A stretch of 64,000 nucleotides of DNA. It comes from Asterella californica (lineage: Eukaryota; Streptophyta; Marchantiopsida; Marchantiales; Aytoniaceae). The stretch lies in contig JAYKYS010000011.1 in NCBI GenBank assembly GCA_036924285.1, positions 8,432,001-8,496,000 of the forward strand, written 5' to 3'. The notes under the pieces are model-generated. The model saw only the letters and a program-made list of their open reading frames with translations, was not told the origin of the DNA and did no database searches. Positions 33,894 through 44,874 of the stretch are shown here, one piece after another. Each line of letters starts with the position of its first letter. The stretch's first letter is position 1. The position numbers and the translations under genes were made by a program.

Positions 33894-35218
33894 TGTAGAG
33901 TTGAGAGTTTTCCTCGCCTCGGGAAGGGCAAAACCTTCTGGTTGTGATATGAGCTTGAAGGCTGTGTTCAGTCTACTTAGGGAACCACTAGACTCTAGCT
34001 GTGGCTGGTTTGCTCAAAGGATAGGCTTTAGGTTACAAGGTGATACTGAAAAATGCTCATACAAGTCTCTTGGCTCTTCTGATATGTTCAGGAAGCAAAG
34101 TTCAGGCTTAACTAGCAACGATAAGATCTGACGGCGAACTTTGGCACTCAGGATTGAAAAATATGTGAAGGTTTAGACTTCAGAACTTCTCCTACATGTC
34201 AATGGGGTCCTTCTGGATACACATACGAAGTTTCAGCTTGAGATCAATTCAGAGCACCAAGATATGAGTAGAAACTTTCTGAACAGAGAAATTATGATAA
34301 TTTCTGGTACCCAGCCAGCTATTTCGACCTATAACAGGAGATTGGCTCGATCAATTTCAAATTTTCTTACAGGATTTGTAGTACACAGCTTGCTGAACAC
34401 TCTTGTGAAGTTGTACCTCATGATTGTACACAGAACTCCAGATTTCGTTCTCTGAAGTTGCTGCTCTAGATTGCGAGCTTTACAGACCCCCTCTGCTTCA
34501 GCGGCCGCCTTGAATTACTCAGTAACTCAAATCACTTGAAACTTTTTTTACAGTCGTAACCCGGCTGACAATGAACGCAACCACGAAGGTTTGAAGAGAT
34601 TTCCTCAATTCTGCTGCAAATGACACTCAAAACCCCAAATTGATCAAAAGTGCTGCAATTCTGACACAAATCAAACTTCAGTCAGCCATAACTCCTTCTT
34701 TATTGCCCCAAATTGATCAAACTTTTCATTGACAGTGCTTGGCACGACGAGCTCTATCTCCTTGTGCTCTCAGATTTTGCAGTGTCCTCACCAATTGCTC
34801 GAAATCCACTCTAGAGCTCTGTTTCTAAACTTAGAGTTTTACAAAAGAAAAAAATGGACCAATGGGAGTTCATAGCTCCACTTGATTGTCCTTTTGTGCC
34901 TTAAGCTACCTGGTAACTTATCTACACTCATAGGCTACCACGTCAAGCCCCCTAGAGTGCCAGCGTAAAACTTAAACTACCTAAAACGACACGCAGCCCC
35001 GAAAAATAACTTAAATCAGCTAGAAAGGGTGCATGGGCGACATGCAAATACAACCCATGAGCTTAAACCCTATCAATATGGTAATCAACCTACTAAGACT
35101 CAAAATATATAACATCTTCCAAAAATGGACTTCTCTGAGGTCTTAACTTCACTCAGAGAGACTAACGCTTGACAGAGAAGTGAATCATTTACTATGTGAA
35201 ATGATTCACAGCACGACA
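33894..35218 (-). repeat. 5' LTR of element Z
   Basis: 1,325 bases reading TGTCGTGCTGTGAATCATTT to CTCAACTCTACA on the minus strand, a partner of 20,921-22,241. ACGT (35,219-35,222) lies outside its start, then Y pol sequence. Confidence 0.85.
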
Positions 35219-35222
35219 ACGT

Positions 35223-38200
35223 GCTAAGATAACGCCCAATATCTATCCATTCATCCTCGTACAACTCTTATCCAAATGGTTTTGGATACATTGCTTCTCT
35301 TTTTTGCGCTCTAGAAAAGACGGTAGTGTCAACATCCTCTGTGTCCTCGATCATATCTTCTTCACCTTCATACCTTGCTCGAGACAACATGTCTGCTACT
35401 GGGTTATCCTTACCAGTTGTGTGCTTGAATTCAGGATTCAATGATTTGATGTACGCTATCCACCTTAGCATAGCAATATCAGGAGTGTTACAATTCGTAA
35501 TCATTCCCAACAATGACAAACAATCAATCTCTACAACCACCGATGCTCCAATCAAGTAATCTTTCTCAGCCTTCATAGTTGTAACCACCCCCCATAGTTC
35601 TTGCTTCACTTGCGAATATTTCTTTTGTCGCTCACTCAACACCTTTGCGCCGAACCGCACAGCAAACATGTTCCCTTCTTCATCATCTTGCCCCACAACT
35701 CATCAAATTGCTATAGGGCTACTATCAACAGTCAGAACTACAGGTTTATCCCCTTCATAGCTGACCCTACGAAGTACAAGCGGGAAAGACAACAGTTCTT
35801 TTAGCCTTCGAACTGCCATTGAGTATTTCTCGTCCCACTTAAACTTCTTATCTTTCCGAAGCAAGCCGTACAAAGGATCAGCAACATGTGCAAAGTGAGG
35901 AATCCAAACATGATAGAAAACACAAGCTTTTAAGAACCTCCGTACTTTAGTTTGGGAACTACATGTATCCTTCATCCGTTGGATGGCATCTATCTTACTT
36001 AGGTCAGGTCTACGACCAAACCATCCACACAAATGTTCCACAATCACAACCTCTCGCACTCCAAACGAGGACTTAGCTCTTGATAGCGTCAAGTGGACTT
36101 CCTCAAGTCGTGACAATATCTTATCAACATCCACAATGCGATCAGCAACAAACTTACTGCACCCCCTCTAATCTGTCGCTTCATCCTTCTCCTCCTCTAG
36201 ACAACTCTTGATTGGAATGTCATCCAAGAACGGCATTGTCTTCTCCGGAATAAAATCTCGTTAAATTTTATTCATTCCATTCATCATGTGCGCCACTGAG
36301 TTTATAACTCCTTGCGGTAATGTGCACATCCTTACCAGTCCCAACGGAGTCCTCATAGTGATGACATCTCTGCTCCTTTCGGCAAGTTGAAATTGATCAT
36401 ATCCGGAGTAGAGATCTCATACAGAATAGATCGCTCTTCCAACAAATGCTTAAAACTCTCTTACAATCGGTCTTATTCCTGTATTCCTGATAGTCATTTG
36501 GTTCACCGGCTGCATATCTTGAATGAAGCGTAATGCTCCACTCTTTTTCGAAACTGTAAACTAACGACTGAATACGGTGCAAATGAAGGTTCGAGAATCT
36601 TCATCTGCATCTTCTCCTTCAAGAGCTCCATAAGCTTAGGTAGATGAGCCCTAGGTATATGGATTGGCCTCAAGTCCCAAGGTGCATGCGGCACTGTAAA
36701 GATGATCATTGGAGCTACTACGCTCAGATCCACGCATCCTATCTCTGAAGCTTCAAAAGGAAAAGCCTTTCCATGTTTACTCAACATCTCTTTGAACTCT
36801 CGCTCTTCAATAGGAAAGAGAAAATCTATGGATCCTATCTTCAACTCCTCGAGTGTAGTTGCAGTAAACTTGTGACCCACTTGGCGAGGATCCCTTAAGC
36901 TCTTCTCCTTCGAAGCTTGCTGAACTTGGTGGTTGGAGTCATCGGGTAAAGGTTGAGCTACAGGCTTAACCTTTCTATCCACCGTTTTGTACTTGGTCTC
37001 AAACCTGACTTCTGATTTCTAGAATGACTCTATGACCGAGTAGAACTCTCTAGAATTTATTTCCACCAGTTGATCTTCACTCCTTTTCTCAATCTTGGTA
37101 AGTTTCCTCCAAAGGATCTTCTAATCCCACCTCTATGTAAATACCCATTATTCTATCCTCCTTGTCAAGCACACACACTCTATCTAGATCTTTTTCAATC
37201 CACAGCCTTCCGCTCTCACTTTTGTAGATCAACAAGCTGTGCATATAAGCAAATCCACTCTCAAAAAATCCCACAACTCCTGTACAAAAGGTACTTCCCT
37301 TCGCTGGCGAGAGTATCTCCTTTTGTGTATCGGTACCACTATACCCTTGCTCTATAGTGACCTTATGCAAAAATCCTTAAACTCTTCAGTGACTCTAAGA
37401 AGAGAACCACTCTGCAAGTTCTTTCGATTGCGCTCATGGTTAGGAGGTACAGTCAAAAACTGCACTGCTCCCTTATCGTCTTGATCTCTAATCCTAGCTT
37501 ACGCGGATCCATTATCCAACACCTTGGTCTCCATCCTTACAGCCGTAATGTATGATTGTCCAAGAATCACCGGATACGAAGTAGTGTCTTGAACAAAAAA
37601 AATTTGCTCTATGACTACATCCTCAATCTTTATCTTTACATCCGAACAAGCACTGTAGAGTTCTCCCCGCGTGTTATTTGCTGCACGGATCATCCAACCA
37701 TGCTCTATGTCAATGGGTCACTTCCCTCGCTTATAGACATCTTTAGACACGATGTTAATCTCAGATCTCATATCTTCACCAAGGTTCCCATAGTACCTCT
37801 AGCCCAATGTCCCCTAGTATAGTAACTAGGAATCCTATCATCTCCCTCATCTTCATCTACAGCAAATCGAACTTTATGGTTGGTGCAATATTCAGCTAAC
37901 TCTAGCTCCTCCTCCTTCGTTATTCTCGTGTCTAGAGCATTAGTCATAGCAGTCTCTCTTGTCAACTGTCTCTTCCTCTTGATGATGTCAATAATGACAT
38001 CATGGAACTCCTTCTTTGCTATTCCAAAGATCTCTCGTAAAGTAAACTCAATCTTCGCGTTGATCACTCTCTCTTCTAACACTCCCTTCAAATCTGTAGC
38101 TGCTTCAATATCTGACTGCAACTTGTAGATAACCGGCTTATCTTTCTTATTCCTTTCTGACCTCTCTGTGATAGATGATGAGACTTCCTCCATAGGTCTT

Positions 38201-39738
38201 TTCTCGTACCGGTGTTGTATCTAGCCGAGGTTTCTCTCCTCGTAATTGTCTCTTAGGAGTACTTCTCTCCTCACTAGGATCAGCATCATCTCTCCTACGC
38301 TTCTCCTTCATGAGAGCCTCATGTTGGCTCTTGGTCAAGTAGGCGTGTACAGACATTGTATCTACTAGATCATTCCATCCAGTAGCACCTCTTATTGTCG
38401 TGGCCACCTTGAGTAACTCACCCCTTGTTGCTTTTCCTTTCTCCATTGTGGTCACAACATGGTTCCATATTTCACTCGCCTTTACTTCTTTCTCAGAAGT
38501 ACTATCTCTATCTTTCACTACCTCAACCTCATAGGTAGCAGCTTGTACTAATACCTCGGCATGTTGTGAAAGATAATCCTCTAAAACTTGCCTCATTCCT
38601 CCTCTTCCAAAGTTAGTTTTGAGGATCTCACCTGTCTCTTTCAAGGCAACCTTCCCCTCTTTCCAGTAAATCACTCCTTGCCGTAGGATGTCAACAAAGT
38701 CTTCGCATTCCTTTCGATGATGTTCAGTGCTATCGCACCAAATACATCTCTGCACATATCCTTGCTTTGGAGCGAGTTTGCTCTAAGATACTCCCCCTTT
38801 CTCCTCTAGTCTTGCTAGCTTAATCTGCAAGTCTCTGCAAGTCTCTCATTCCTTTTACCAATTCTTCTATTGCATCTTTTTGAGGTGCAACCGTAGAGAC
38901 AGGAACAATAGGAAATGAAATAAGAGATACTTGTACCGTAGGTGCTTGTACATTAGGCATTGTTGATTGCGTATGAGGTAGTACGATTGGCGGTGGTCTC
39001 ACTTCTTGCCTTACCACCACCTTCTCTCTCCGATATTCTCGCTTTGCAAGTACACCCACTGCTTAAGAAACCTTCCTCCAATCAGCCGTGAGTCTAGTGT
39101 CTTCCATCCTATCTTTCAGAAGTAGTTCCAGCTCCTCTGTAGCTCATTGTTAGCCGCTTGCAGAAACAACTCCACCTTGTTATTCTCCAATGTGAGCTTC
39201 TCCATCCGAGACAACTAAAGAATTATCTCTCGAACTCTCTTAATAGCTCTGTAGCAACAAGCCTTTTATTGGGTTTGTTTACCCACTCCATGAATGACTT
39301 CTTAGTCATTTGATTTGCATCTTTTAGAGAATATTCTTCTTTTAATTGAAGAGTTAACTCTTCTCATGTAGCACCATGAGAGTGGATGATCTCTTTCACA
39401 TGCTCTCGTATCTCTGATACGACAGCAAGCTCAAATGTGTTGATCAGCTCTCTCTCTGGCACTTTACTCAACTCCATCTCCCGAGAATAATACTTAAGAT
39501 ACTTGGAGATGTTCTTTCTGTCAAACTGATCCAACAAACCCACAATAGATTGCAAAGCTCTAGTAGTCGATGTCTCTTTTCGCTCAGCGGCTTGTTGTTG
39601 TTGCATGATCAACGCGATCATGCAACAACAACATGTCTCAAGCAATCGCATGTCAGACCTTTTAAGTGTATTCATCTTTGAGATCTCTCCAGATGTAGAA
39701 GCCTCATCTATGAATTGAGATAGGCTCTCAACGTCCAT
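35223..39738 (-). pseudogene. 5' part of element Y: gag, protease remnant, RT, RNase H
   Basis: From ATG 39,738. Gag with MQQQQ and a capsid-like region, knuckle CIWCDSTEHHRKEC (38,750), TNFGRGGMRQV, hinge IYKLQSDIEAATDL and IDIIKRKRQ. The protease core is deleted: only SEINIVSKDVYKRGKWPI onward remains. RT has GCVDLSVVAPMI and a damaged RWF block with frameshifts. RNase H has VVLTVDSSPIAI, QELWGVV, VVVEIDCLSLLGM and GKDNPVADMLSRAR. It stops at 35,223 exactly at ACGT and the Z LTR. The integrase half is at 22,246-23,612, plus strand. Confidence 0.85.
39593..39633. repeat. Perfect 18-bp foldback inside Y gag
   Basis: TGTTGTTGTTGCATGATC (39,593-39,610) and its exact reverse complement (39,616-39,633) with a 5-base loop. 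On the minus strand one arm encodes the normal MQQQQ run of gag; the other arm reads as a run of Cys, so it is an inverted copy inserted just upstream. Confidence 0.85.
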
Positions 39739-39774
39739 GGTTGTAAACAAAAATGTATCTCTCAACCCCAGACA

Positions 39775-39793
39775 TTTCACGTCGAGTTCACCA
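39775..39793 (-). promoter_or_regulatory. Putative primer-binding site of element Y
   Basis: TGGTGAACTCGACGTGAAA starts 2 bases after the LTR end TACGACA (39,796), the classic LTR-spacer-PBS arrangement. Confidence 0.6.
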
Positions 39794-41338
39794 ACTGTCG
39801 TAAAGCGTGAAGTGCGGTATGAGAATACACGAGGTATTTGGCTGTGGAGAGATACAACAGGACCTAAGACCTAGTCGACGAAAAACTTGCGCTCTCAATA
39901 TCTAATATATCAGTCTTTTTGTCTTGGTTACTATTGATCTAACCTGATCCCAAGTGCAACACATGTGCATCGCACAAACGACTTGGAGCTCAATCCTATT
40001 CTACGTACAAGCAGGGGTCATACACGATACATGTCTGCTTTAGATCCCAAAGCACTTTTCATACAATCTTTCGGCAATATCCACTTCACTACCTCTTTTC
40101 GACAAACTATCTAAATGCTAGACTCTAGCTTTCTACTGTCCTCTGATACGAGCTTCGTTCAGGATGAAATCCACAGCAAGGACAACCTATTATACAAGCT
40201 TCCCAACGTTATAAGGCATATGAGCAGCAAACAACTAGAGAGCCGGAGCGTGACATCGAAGATAACAGTACCTCGTAGTTGAGGATTTCTAATCGGTGAC
40301 TTCAGCAAGGCATGACACCTTCGTTGATCATGATCACCGTGTCAATCTCACAATACGGTTTCCTCGTCGTCCTTGCAGCACTCCCAAGAAGTCCACCTCC
40401 AATCCTCAAGTCGTTTTGTTCAAGACCAACCAAGAGATTTAGACGAAATTTGTCTTCATCTTCCTCCCGTCACGTTGTAAATTGAACTTTGACAATCTCG
40501 TGCTCCCACCTCGATCATCCAATTGGGCTCAAACTTCACAGGAAATCCTCTCTGACCCTTCTCTACTACTGTATGAAATTTCAACCTCAGATCTCAAACC
40601 AACTGTAGCACCTATAAAACCTAGCTTTATAGATCCCGATGGCTAAAATCCTAGATCTCTACACATTCTCTTACCCAAATGAGCTAAAATTCCACATGTG
40701 ACTAGCTGATAGGGCACATTCTCATCCTGAAAAGTATCACTCAGAGATCCAATCCCATGTTCACAGAGCAACTCAAACTTTGAATCCAAAGAAAACTGAT
40801 TTACTCATATCTCTCAATTGTAACAGCCAATTTCAATCGACCATTTCGAGAGCAAATCGAACCCAAATGTAAGACTATTTTACATCAATGTAACCAGCAC
40901 GGCGTGAACTAGTAGATCCTCTTGACAGCTCTTAAAGATCACCTCTCAAACTCTCGGATCACTCGAAAACGTCACTCTGGATATCGATTTGATCCCCTTG
41001 ACTTTGAACGTCCATCACTCTCTCCTCGGAACTCAAAATCGGCCGATCTTCACCTCCAGAGTGTAGGCCGGCTTGAGAGCTTTCCAACAAGACCTCACAA
41101 TCCTCGAATGACCCTTGGGAAAACCTCCAAAACCCTAAAGCCGTCCGTAGAACTTGAATGAAGTTCATTGATCGACAGTAGACCAATAAGAAAAGAGATC
41201 TGAAAACCACTTTTTCCCTACTTGGTACCCTAGAACAAACTATAACTCTAATAATCTTTAATGCCTTCAAGGCATTGGCCTCAACCTTAGGGTAATCACT
41301 CTCGTCGAACTAGAGAGATCATACTTAACACTTAAGAT

Positions 41339-41542
41339 TTAATACAAAGTCAAGATGACGACCTTGAACCGATCTACGCTGAAAGATACTACAAAAGAGA
41401 ATGGAGAAGCCATCACTTGATTACAATACTCCTCGCCAAAGTTCCTTGCGATCCACGCATGATGACTGATTTTCCACCGACAATGACATCGAATATCCAC
41501 CCAGACGTTGAAAGAGACGTTGGCTGGAAAGTTCAGGTCCAT
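41339..41542 (-). CDS. LTR ORF 2 (67 residues), unknown
   Basis: MDLNFPANVSFNVWVDIRCHC, then HHAWIARNFGEEYCNQ and a hydrophobic end FVVSFSVDRFKVVILTLY. It starts 8 bases after the stop of ORF 1. The same frame, start and stop recur in the diverged LTR at 31,148-31,351, and the start recurs at 24,192. No family recognised. It lies inside an LTR, so it would be carried at both ends of an intact element. Function unknown; expression unproven. Confidence 0.45.
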   Translation of the reverse strand: MDLNFPANVSFNVWVDIRCHCRWKISHHAWIARNFGEEYCNQVMASPFSFVVSFSVDRFKVVILTLY

Positions 41543-41550
41543 TCATCCCG

Positions 41551-41766
41551 TCAAAGTAAGATATACACTGTAAGGTCCCAATTCGTCCCGTACGTGACGA
41601 TTGGTAAGATCACCGGAGTAGGCGAGTCCATCATCCTCTCCATGAACTCTTCTCCAAAGTAGACGACGAACCACTGTCGAAAGTGATCGCGATGGATGCA
41701 GTGAAGCTTGATATGAAATGAGTTCAAAAATGAAAGATTCGGAACTCGATTCAATCCTCCATCCAT
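41551..41766 (-). CDS. LTR ORF 1 (71 residues), unknown
   Basis: Starts MDGGLNRVPNLSF, continues FHIKLHCIHRDHFRQWFVVYF and ends ILPIVTYGTNWDLTVYILL with TGA. The diverged copy at 30,851 onward has the same start (MDGGLLPAPDLSF), the same central block and the same VYILL-TGA end, but carries a foldback insertion and a premature TGA. Differences between copies fall largely at third codon positions in this frame. The pattern of short strands around a basic patch is faintly like a PB1 fold, but that is only a guess. Confidence 0.45.
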   Translation of the reverse strand: MDGGLNRVPNLSFLNSFHIKLHCIHRDHFRQWFVVYFGEEFMERMMDSPTPVILPIVTYGTNWDLTVYILL

Positions 41767-42085
41767 AAATACAACTCTTGCAGTTCCTCACTTATCACGT
41801 AAGACACTAAGACACACTCGTGAAATCCAACCAAAGAAGAATGCCTCACGAACCCTCAATACTCTATCTTATACTTAAATTTGATAAGAAGAGCCACTCA
41901 CGCAAATGTCCACGGATCACTGAGTCAACACATCTTGTTATCATACGATCTCACATCTAGATATCGGTGAACTTGACACCTAATACGCTCTAAGGTGAGC
42001 TACACGGAAAGTTCGTGAAACCCAAAGGAAAACACAATACACATTTTATACTGAATTGACATGTGAGACCTCTCACAACACGACA

Positions 42086-43364
42086 CCGTATACACATCAG
42101 CTTCTGTAGAACCTGCAGTCATCACTGTAGTGTTCGCACTAGTAAGTGCTGGAAGCGAACTTCTCATTCCTCCTCTTCCAAAATATGTGTTCAGAGGTTG
42201 CCCAGTGGCGGTTAGATGCAATCTGTTGTTCTTATAATTGATTACACCCTCTCGCAAGACAACCGCTAAATCTTGACAATCTCCTCTGAGATGATCCAAG
42301 CTGTCACACCAAATACATCTCCTGGTAAAGGTTCCTCATACAGGTCGAGCACCTGGTGCGACTGGTCGTTGATCTCTCCTCAAATCAGCCATCTCAACTC
42401 TCAAATCTCTCAATTGTTGAGTGAGCTCTTCAATCAGGTTATTCTAATTTCGTTCTCAACAGGTCGCTGTTGTTGTCTATGTCCTCTCTGTGCTGGGATA
42501 GGTACTGCAGGCGCTTGAGGAATCACTATAGGTGCTTGAGGTATTATAGGAGGAACTATTGGAACCTGAGGAGCTACTCTCTGTTTGGCAAGGTCTCTAG
42601 TTGCACTGCCATCTTACCATGGCATTGTCTAGCAAGAGTAGATACTGCTTCCTCCACTCTTCTCCAATCTGATGTAACCCCCCCTTCAGCTCCACGATCA
42701 GCTAATATGAAACAAAATCTGTCTGCTGTAAACTCATCCAGAGCCCTAAGAATAACTCCGTCTTCCTAGCATCCAACGTCAACCTCTCTAAACCAGAGAG
42801 CTGAGAGTACCTCTTCTCAAATTCACAAATCACCTCATTCAATCCCATGGAACGTCCAGGCTGACGTTCTATCCAGTCCATGAGAGTTCTTCTGGTGACT
42901 CTTTCAGAATCCTCTTCTAGAAATTCTTCTCTCAGTGCACGTTCAAACAGAGTCCATCCACCTAGATGTCTTTTCTGAAAAATTCTCACCTTCTCTCTCA
43001 GTTCAGGGACAATAGTCAACTCAAAGCTCATAATTACCTCGACTTTAGGTGCCCTAACCAGCTCCATCTCACCCACATACTCCCGCGGATACCTAATAAA
43101 GTCTCTTTCATCATCGCCCACATCGACCCATAATTGCTTATAATGTCTTTGTGGATTTTTGCTCAGCTCCTCCAATCGCAGGTTGCTCTGAATAAAGGCA
43201 ACCAACGTCTGAAGAATCTAAGATGTGTCTATAGCAGACTGTGCGACTGCTGTTGAGACTACCGTAGGTCCTCCTTGAGAGCCAATTCCATCATGACCGG
43301 GAGTGCCTTGAACAGGAGCACCTTGAGCAACAGCCACATCTTGTACGGCAACACTATGATCCAT
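42086..43364 (-). pseudogene. gag: gag of element C, interrupted by Y
   Basis: ATG at 43,364, Ala/Val/Gln-rich N-terminus with an early stop (after QSAIDTS), then a capsid-like region (REYVGEMELVRAPKVEVIMSF, RRTLMDWIERQPGRSMGL, LDARKTELFL), a frameshift, a Pro-rich hinge and the knuckle CIWCDSLDHLRGDC. TYFGRGGMRSS follows, and the sequence breaks in ADVY at 42,086, where the Y LTR begins. The next part of C gag appears at 24,254 on the plus strand, about 100 codons further on. Confidence 0.85.
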
Positions 43365-43410
43365 TTTCTCTCTCAATCTGATCAATTCTCCAAATCAATC
43401 ACCCCAATAG

Positions 43411-43428
43411 CTCTCAATGGAAGCACCA
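43411..43428 (-). promoter_or_regulatory. Putative primer-binding site of element C
   Basis: TGGTGCTTCCATTGAGAG on the minus strand, 2 bases after the LTR end GTCACGACA at 43,431; the same class as in element Z. Confidence 0.6.
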
Positions 43429-43430
43429 GA

Positions 43431-43745
43431 TGTCGTGACGAGAGTATTTCTTGGAGAGGGGGAACCTCCTGACTGTGATCGATCAGGAAAAAAATCAAAA
43501 AGAAAACAGATTGCTGTCGACCATGAGAACTCAAAATTCTATCTCTTACGTCCATCAAATACAAATCAAACACTCAGATACTTATATAGACCTTTCAAGA
43601 CTCAAATGAACTTTATTTCAGTGTCGACTCCATCCTCAAAATCTTCGATTGTCAAAAATCTCTCTCCCCTCTCTTCTGTCAGTTCTTTCTAAAAAGTCCT
43701 TGTCGAAACTGCCGCAGGTTGATTTACCTAAAAGATAAGCACCCA
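43431..43745 (-). repeat. 5' LTR of element C (3' part; outer limit unknown)
   Basis: The LTR end CTCGTCACGACA (43,431) is placed by the primer site. A TATATAAG box (43,589-43,582, minus) lies about 150 bases upstream, a sensible place for the LTR promoter with a short R-U5. Upstream the LTR may include the 44-bp tandem repeats and continue to about 44.8 kb, but no second LTR copy is in the window to define its start. Confidence 0.6.
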
Positions 43746-43746
43746 G

Positions 43747-43921
43747 CTAAGCTACCCCCTACTGTCCTTATGAGCACACAACCCCTTTACTAAGCTGGCC
43801 CCTTGATTAATACAAGTTTCACATCCCTCTTTGCTAAGCTGACCCCTTGATAAATAAAAGGTCCACAGTCTCCTTTTCTAAGCTAATCCCTTGATTACTT
43901 AGCTTGATTAATAAAACTTTC
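43747..43921. repeat. Tandem repeat, four copies of about 44 bp
   Basis: Units begin ctaagct at 43,747, 43,790, 43,834 and 43,878 (spacing 43, 44, 44). The core is ctaagctgaccccttgatta followed by an A-rich stretch. The copies are imperfect. They lie upstream of the C LTR promoter and could be LTR enhancer-type repeats. Confidence 0.8.
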
Positions 43922-43943
43922 TCGTGCTCTTGATGTCATCTTG

Positions 43944-44073
43944 ATGCCACCTTGAATATACCACAAACCATCCAATGCAGGCCGGAGTTCCAACACTTAT
44001 GGGGTTGCCTCACAGGACTTACAGCCCCCCATATGCGCACCAGGTATCTCTCATGATATATTCAAGGTGGCAT
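43944..44073. repeat. 130-bp element with 17-bp inverted ends
   Basis: ATGCCACCTTGAATATA at 43,944-43,960 and its exact reverse complement at 44,057-44,073. The inner 96 bases have no ORF. It could be a small MITE or a structured part of the C LTR. No convincing target duplication is seen. Confidence 0.75.
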
Positions 44074-44870
44074 GCGGAGGCTTAGGTCAGGAAGTCCACG
44101 ATTAAAGGAGATACTGGTCTCCCGCTCTATATATGCCGGACGTTGTTGCATATTCAACATAGACTCCCTTCCATGAGATCAACATGCCAGAATAAGAAAC
44201 ACATGTCATGGAGAATTGATCCTGAGACCACTTTCCTCCTGGGCAGGCGCCCTATCACTGGGATGGTCTCTGTTTCTGTTCTAAGTATAATACAGTCTGT
44301 ACATATTCTTATTCCTGAAGAAAATTTTAAGTAAAGTCTTTACTAGCTCTTTCTACACTAACTTCTCTATACAACTTCGTTTTTAGCGAATGAAGAATCA
44401 AAACTATAGTACTCGCGAACACGTACACACTCATGTTGTCAGATCATAAGTCTGAATCACAAGCTGAAATCGATGGATTTCCCTCTTTCGCATCTTTCAC
44501 AATCTAAAACTTGTACTAACTATTACCTAGAACACTTTCTGTCAAAACCGGAAGCATGAAGTCGCTCTCGTCGACAAGCTCTGCATTCTGGAACTTTTCG
44601 ACTCCTTCATGGTGATATTTCAATCCAAGCTAGGAGCAGCTTGTCAAGCATGACTCCAACTTAGCTCCTACCCAGCTTGCCAAACTAGGGTGTAGCTTCT
44701 TTTACACTATGTACACAATGGAGAAAAAAAATCTCTCTACAACTAGTTTTTACTGTATATGTCCACGTACAACATGACAGCGTGCTTCTCTACCAACTCC
44801 ATCGCTGGCTGGATCTCCGAACCTGAAAAAGACGCTGAACTCTTCCAGCCGTCTTCTTGCAGAAGACAAG
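44074..44870. other. Unassigned, probable LTR or element remnant
   Basis: Contains a ctctatatatg box near 44,130 and AT-rich DNA, with no coding sequence recognised. It probably belongs to the element C LTR or to the gag-like fragment on its right. Confidence 0.35.
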
Positions 44871-44874
44871 TTCA

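Larger units (their letters stand above)
39796..42085 (-). repeat. 5' LTR of element Y (2.29 kb)
   Basis: Reads TGTCGTGTTGTGAGAGGTCTCACA to CACGCTTTACGACA on the minus strand. TATAAA lies at 42,050-42,045, only about 36 bases from the LTR start, so U3 would be very short if this is the promoter. It contains two adjacent conserved short ORFs. It is inserted in element C gag right after ...VYACGG (minus). Confidence 0.85.

Noticed and set aside
20921..35222. Two unrelated Z-type insertions into two separate Y copies
   Set aside because: Both break points fall at the same base of pol with the same ACGT, and the frames join without gain or loss, so one event in one Y copy is simpler.
43747..43921. 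CRISPR-like array
   Set aside because: The repeats are contiguous 44-bp tandem units without unique spacers, in a eukaryotic retroelement context.
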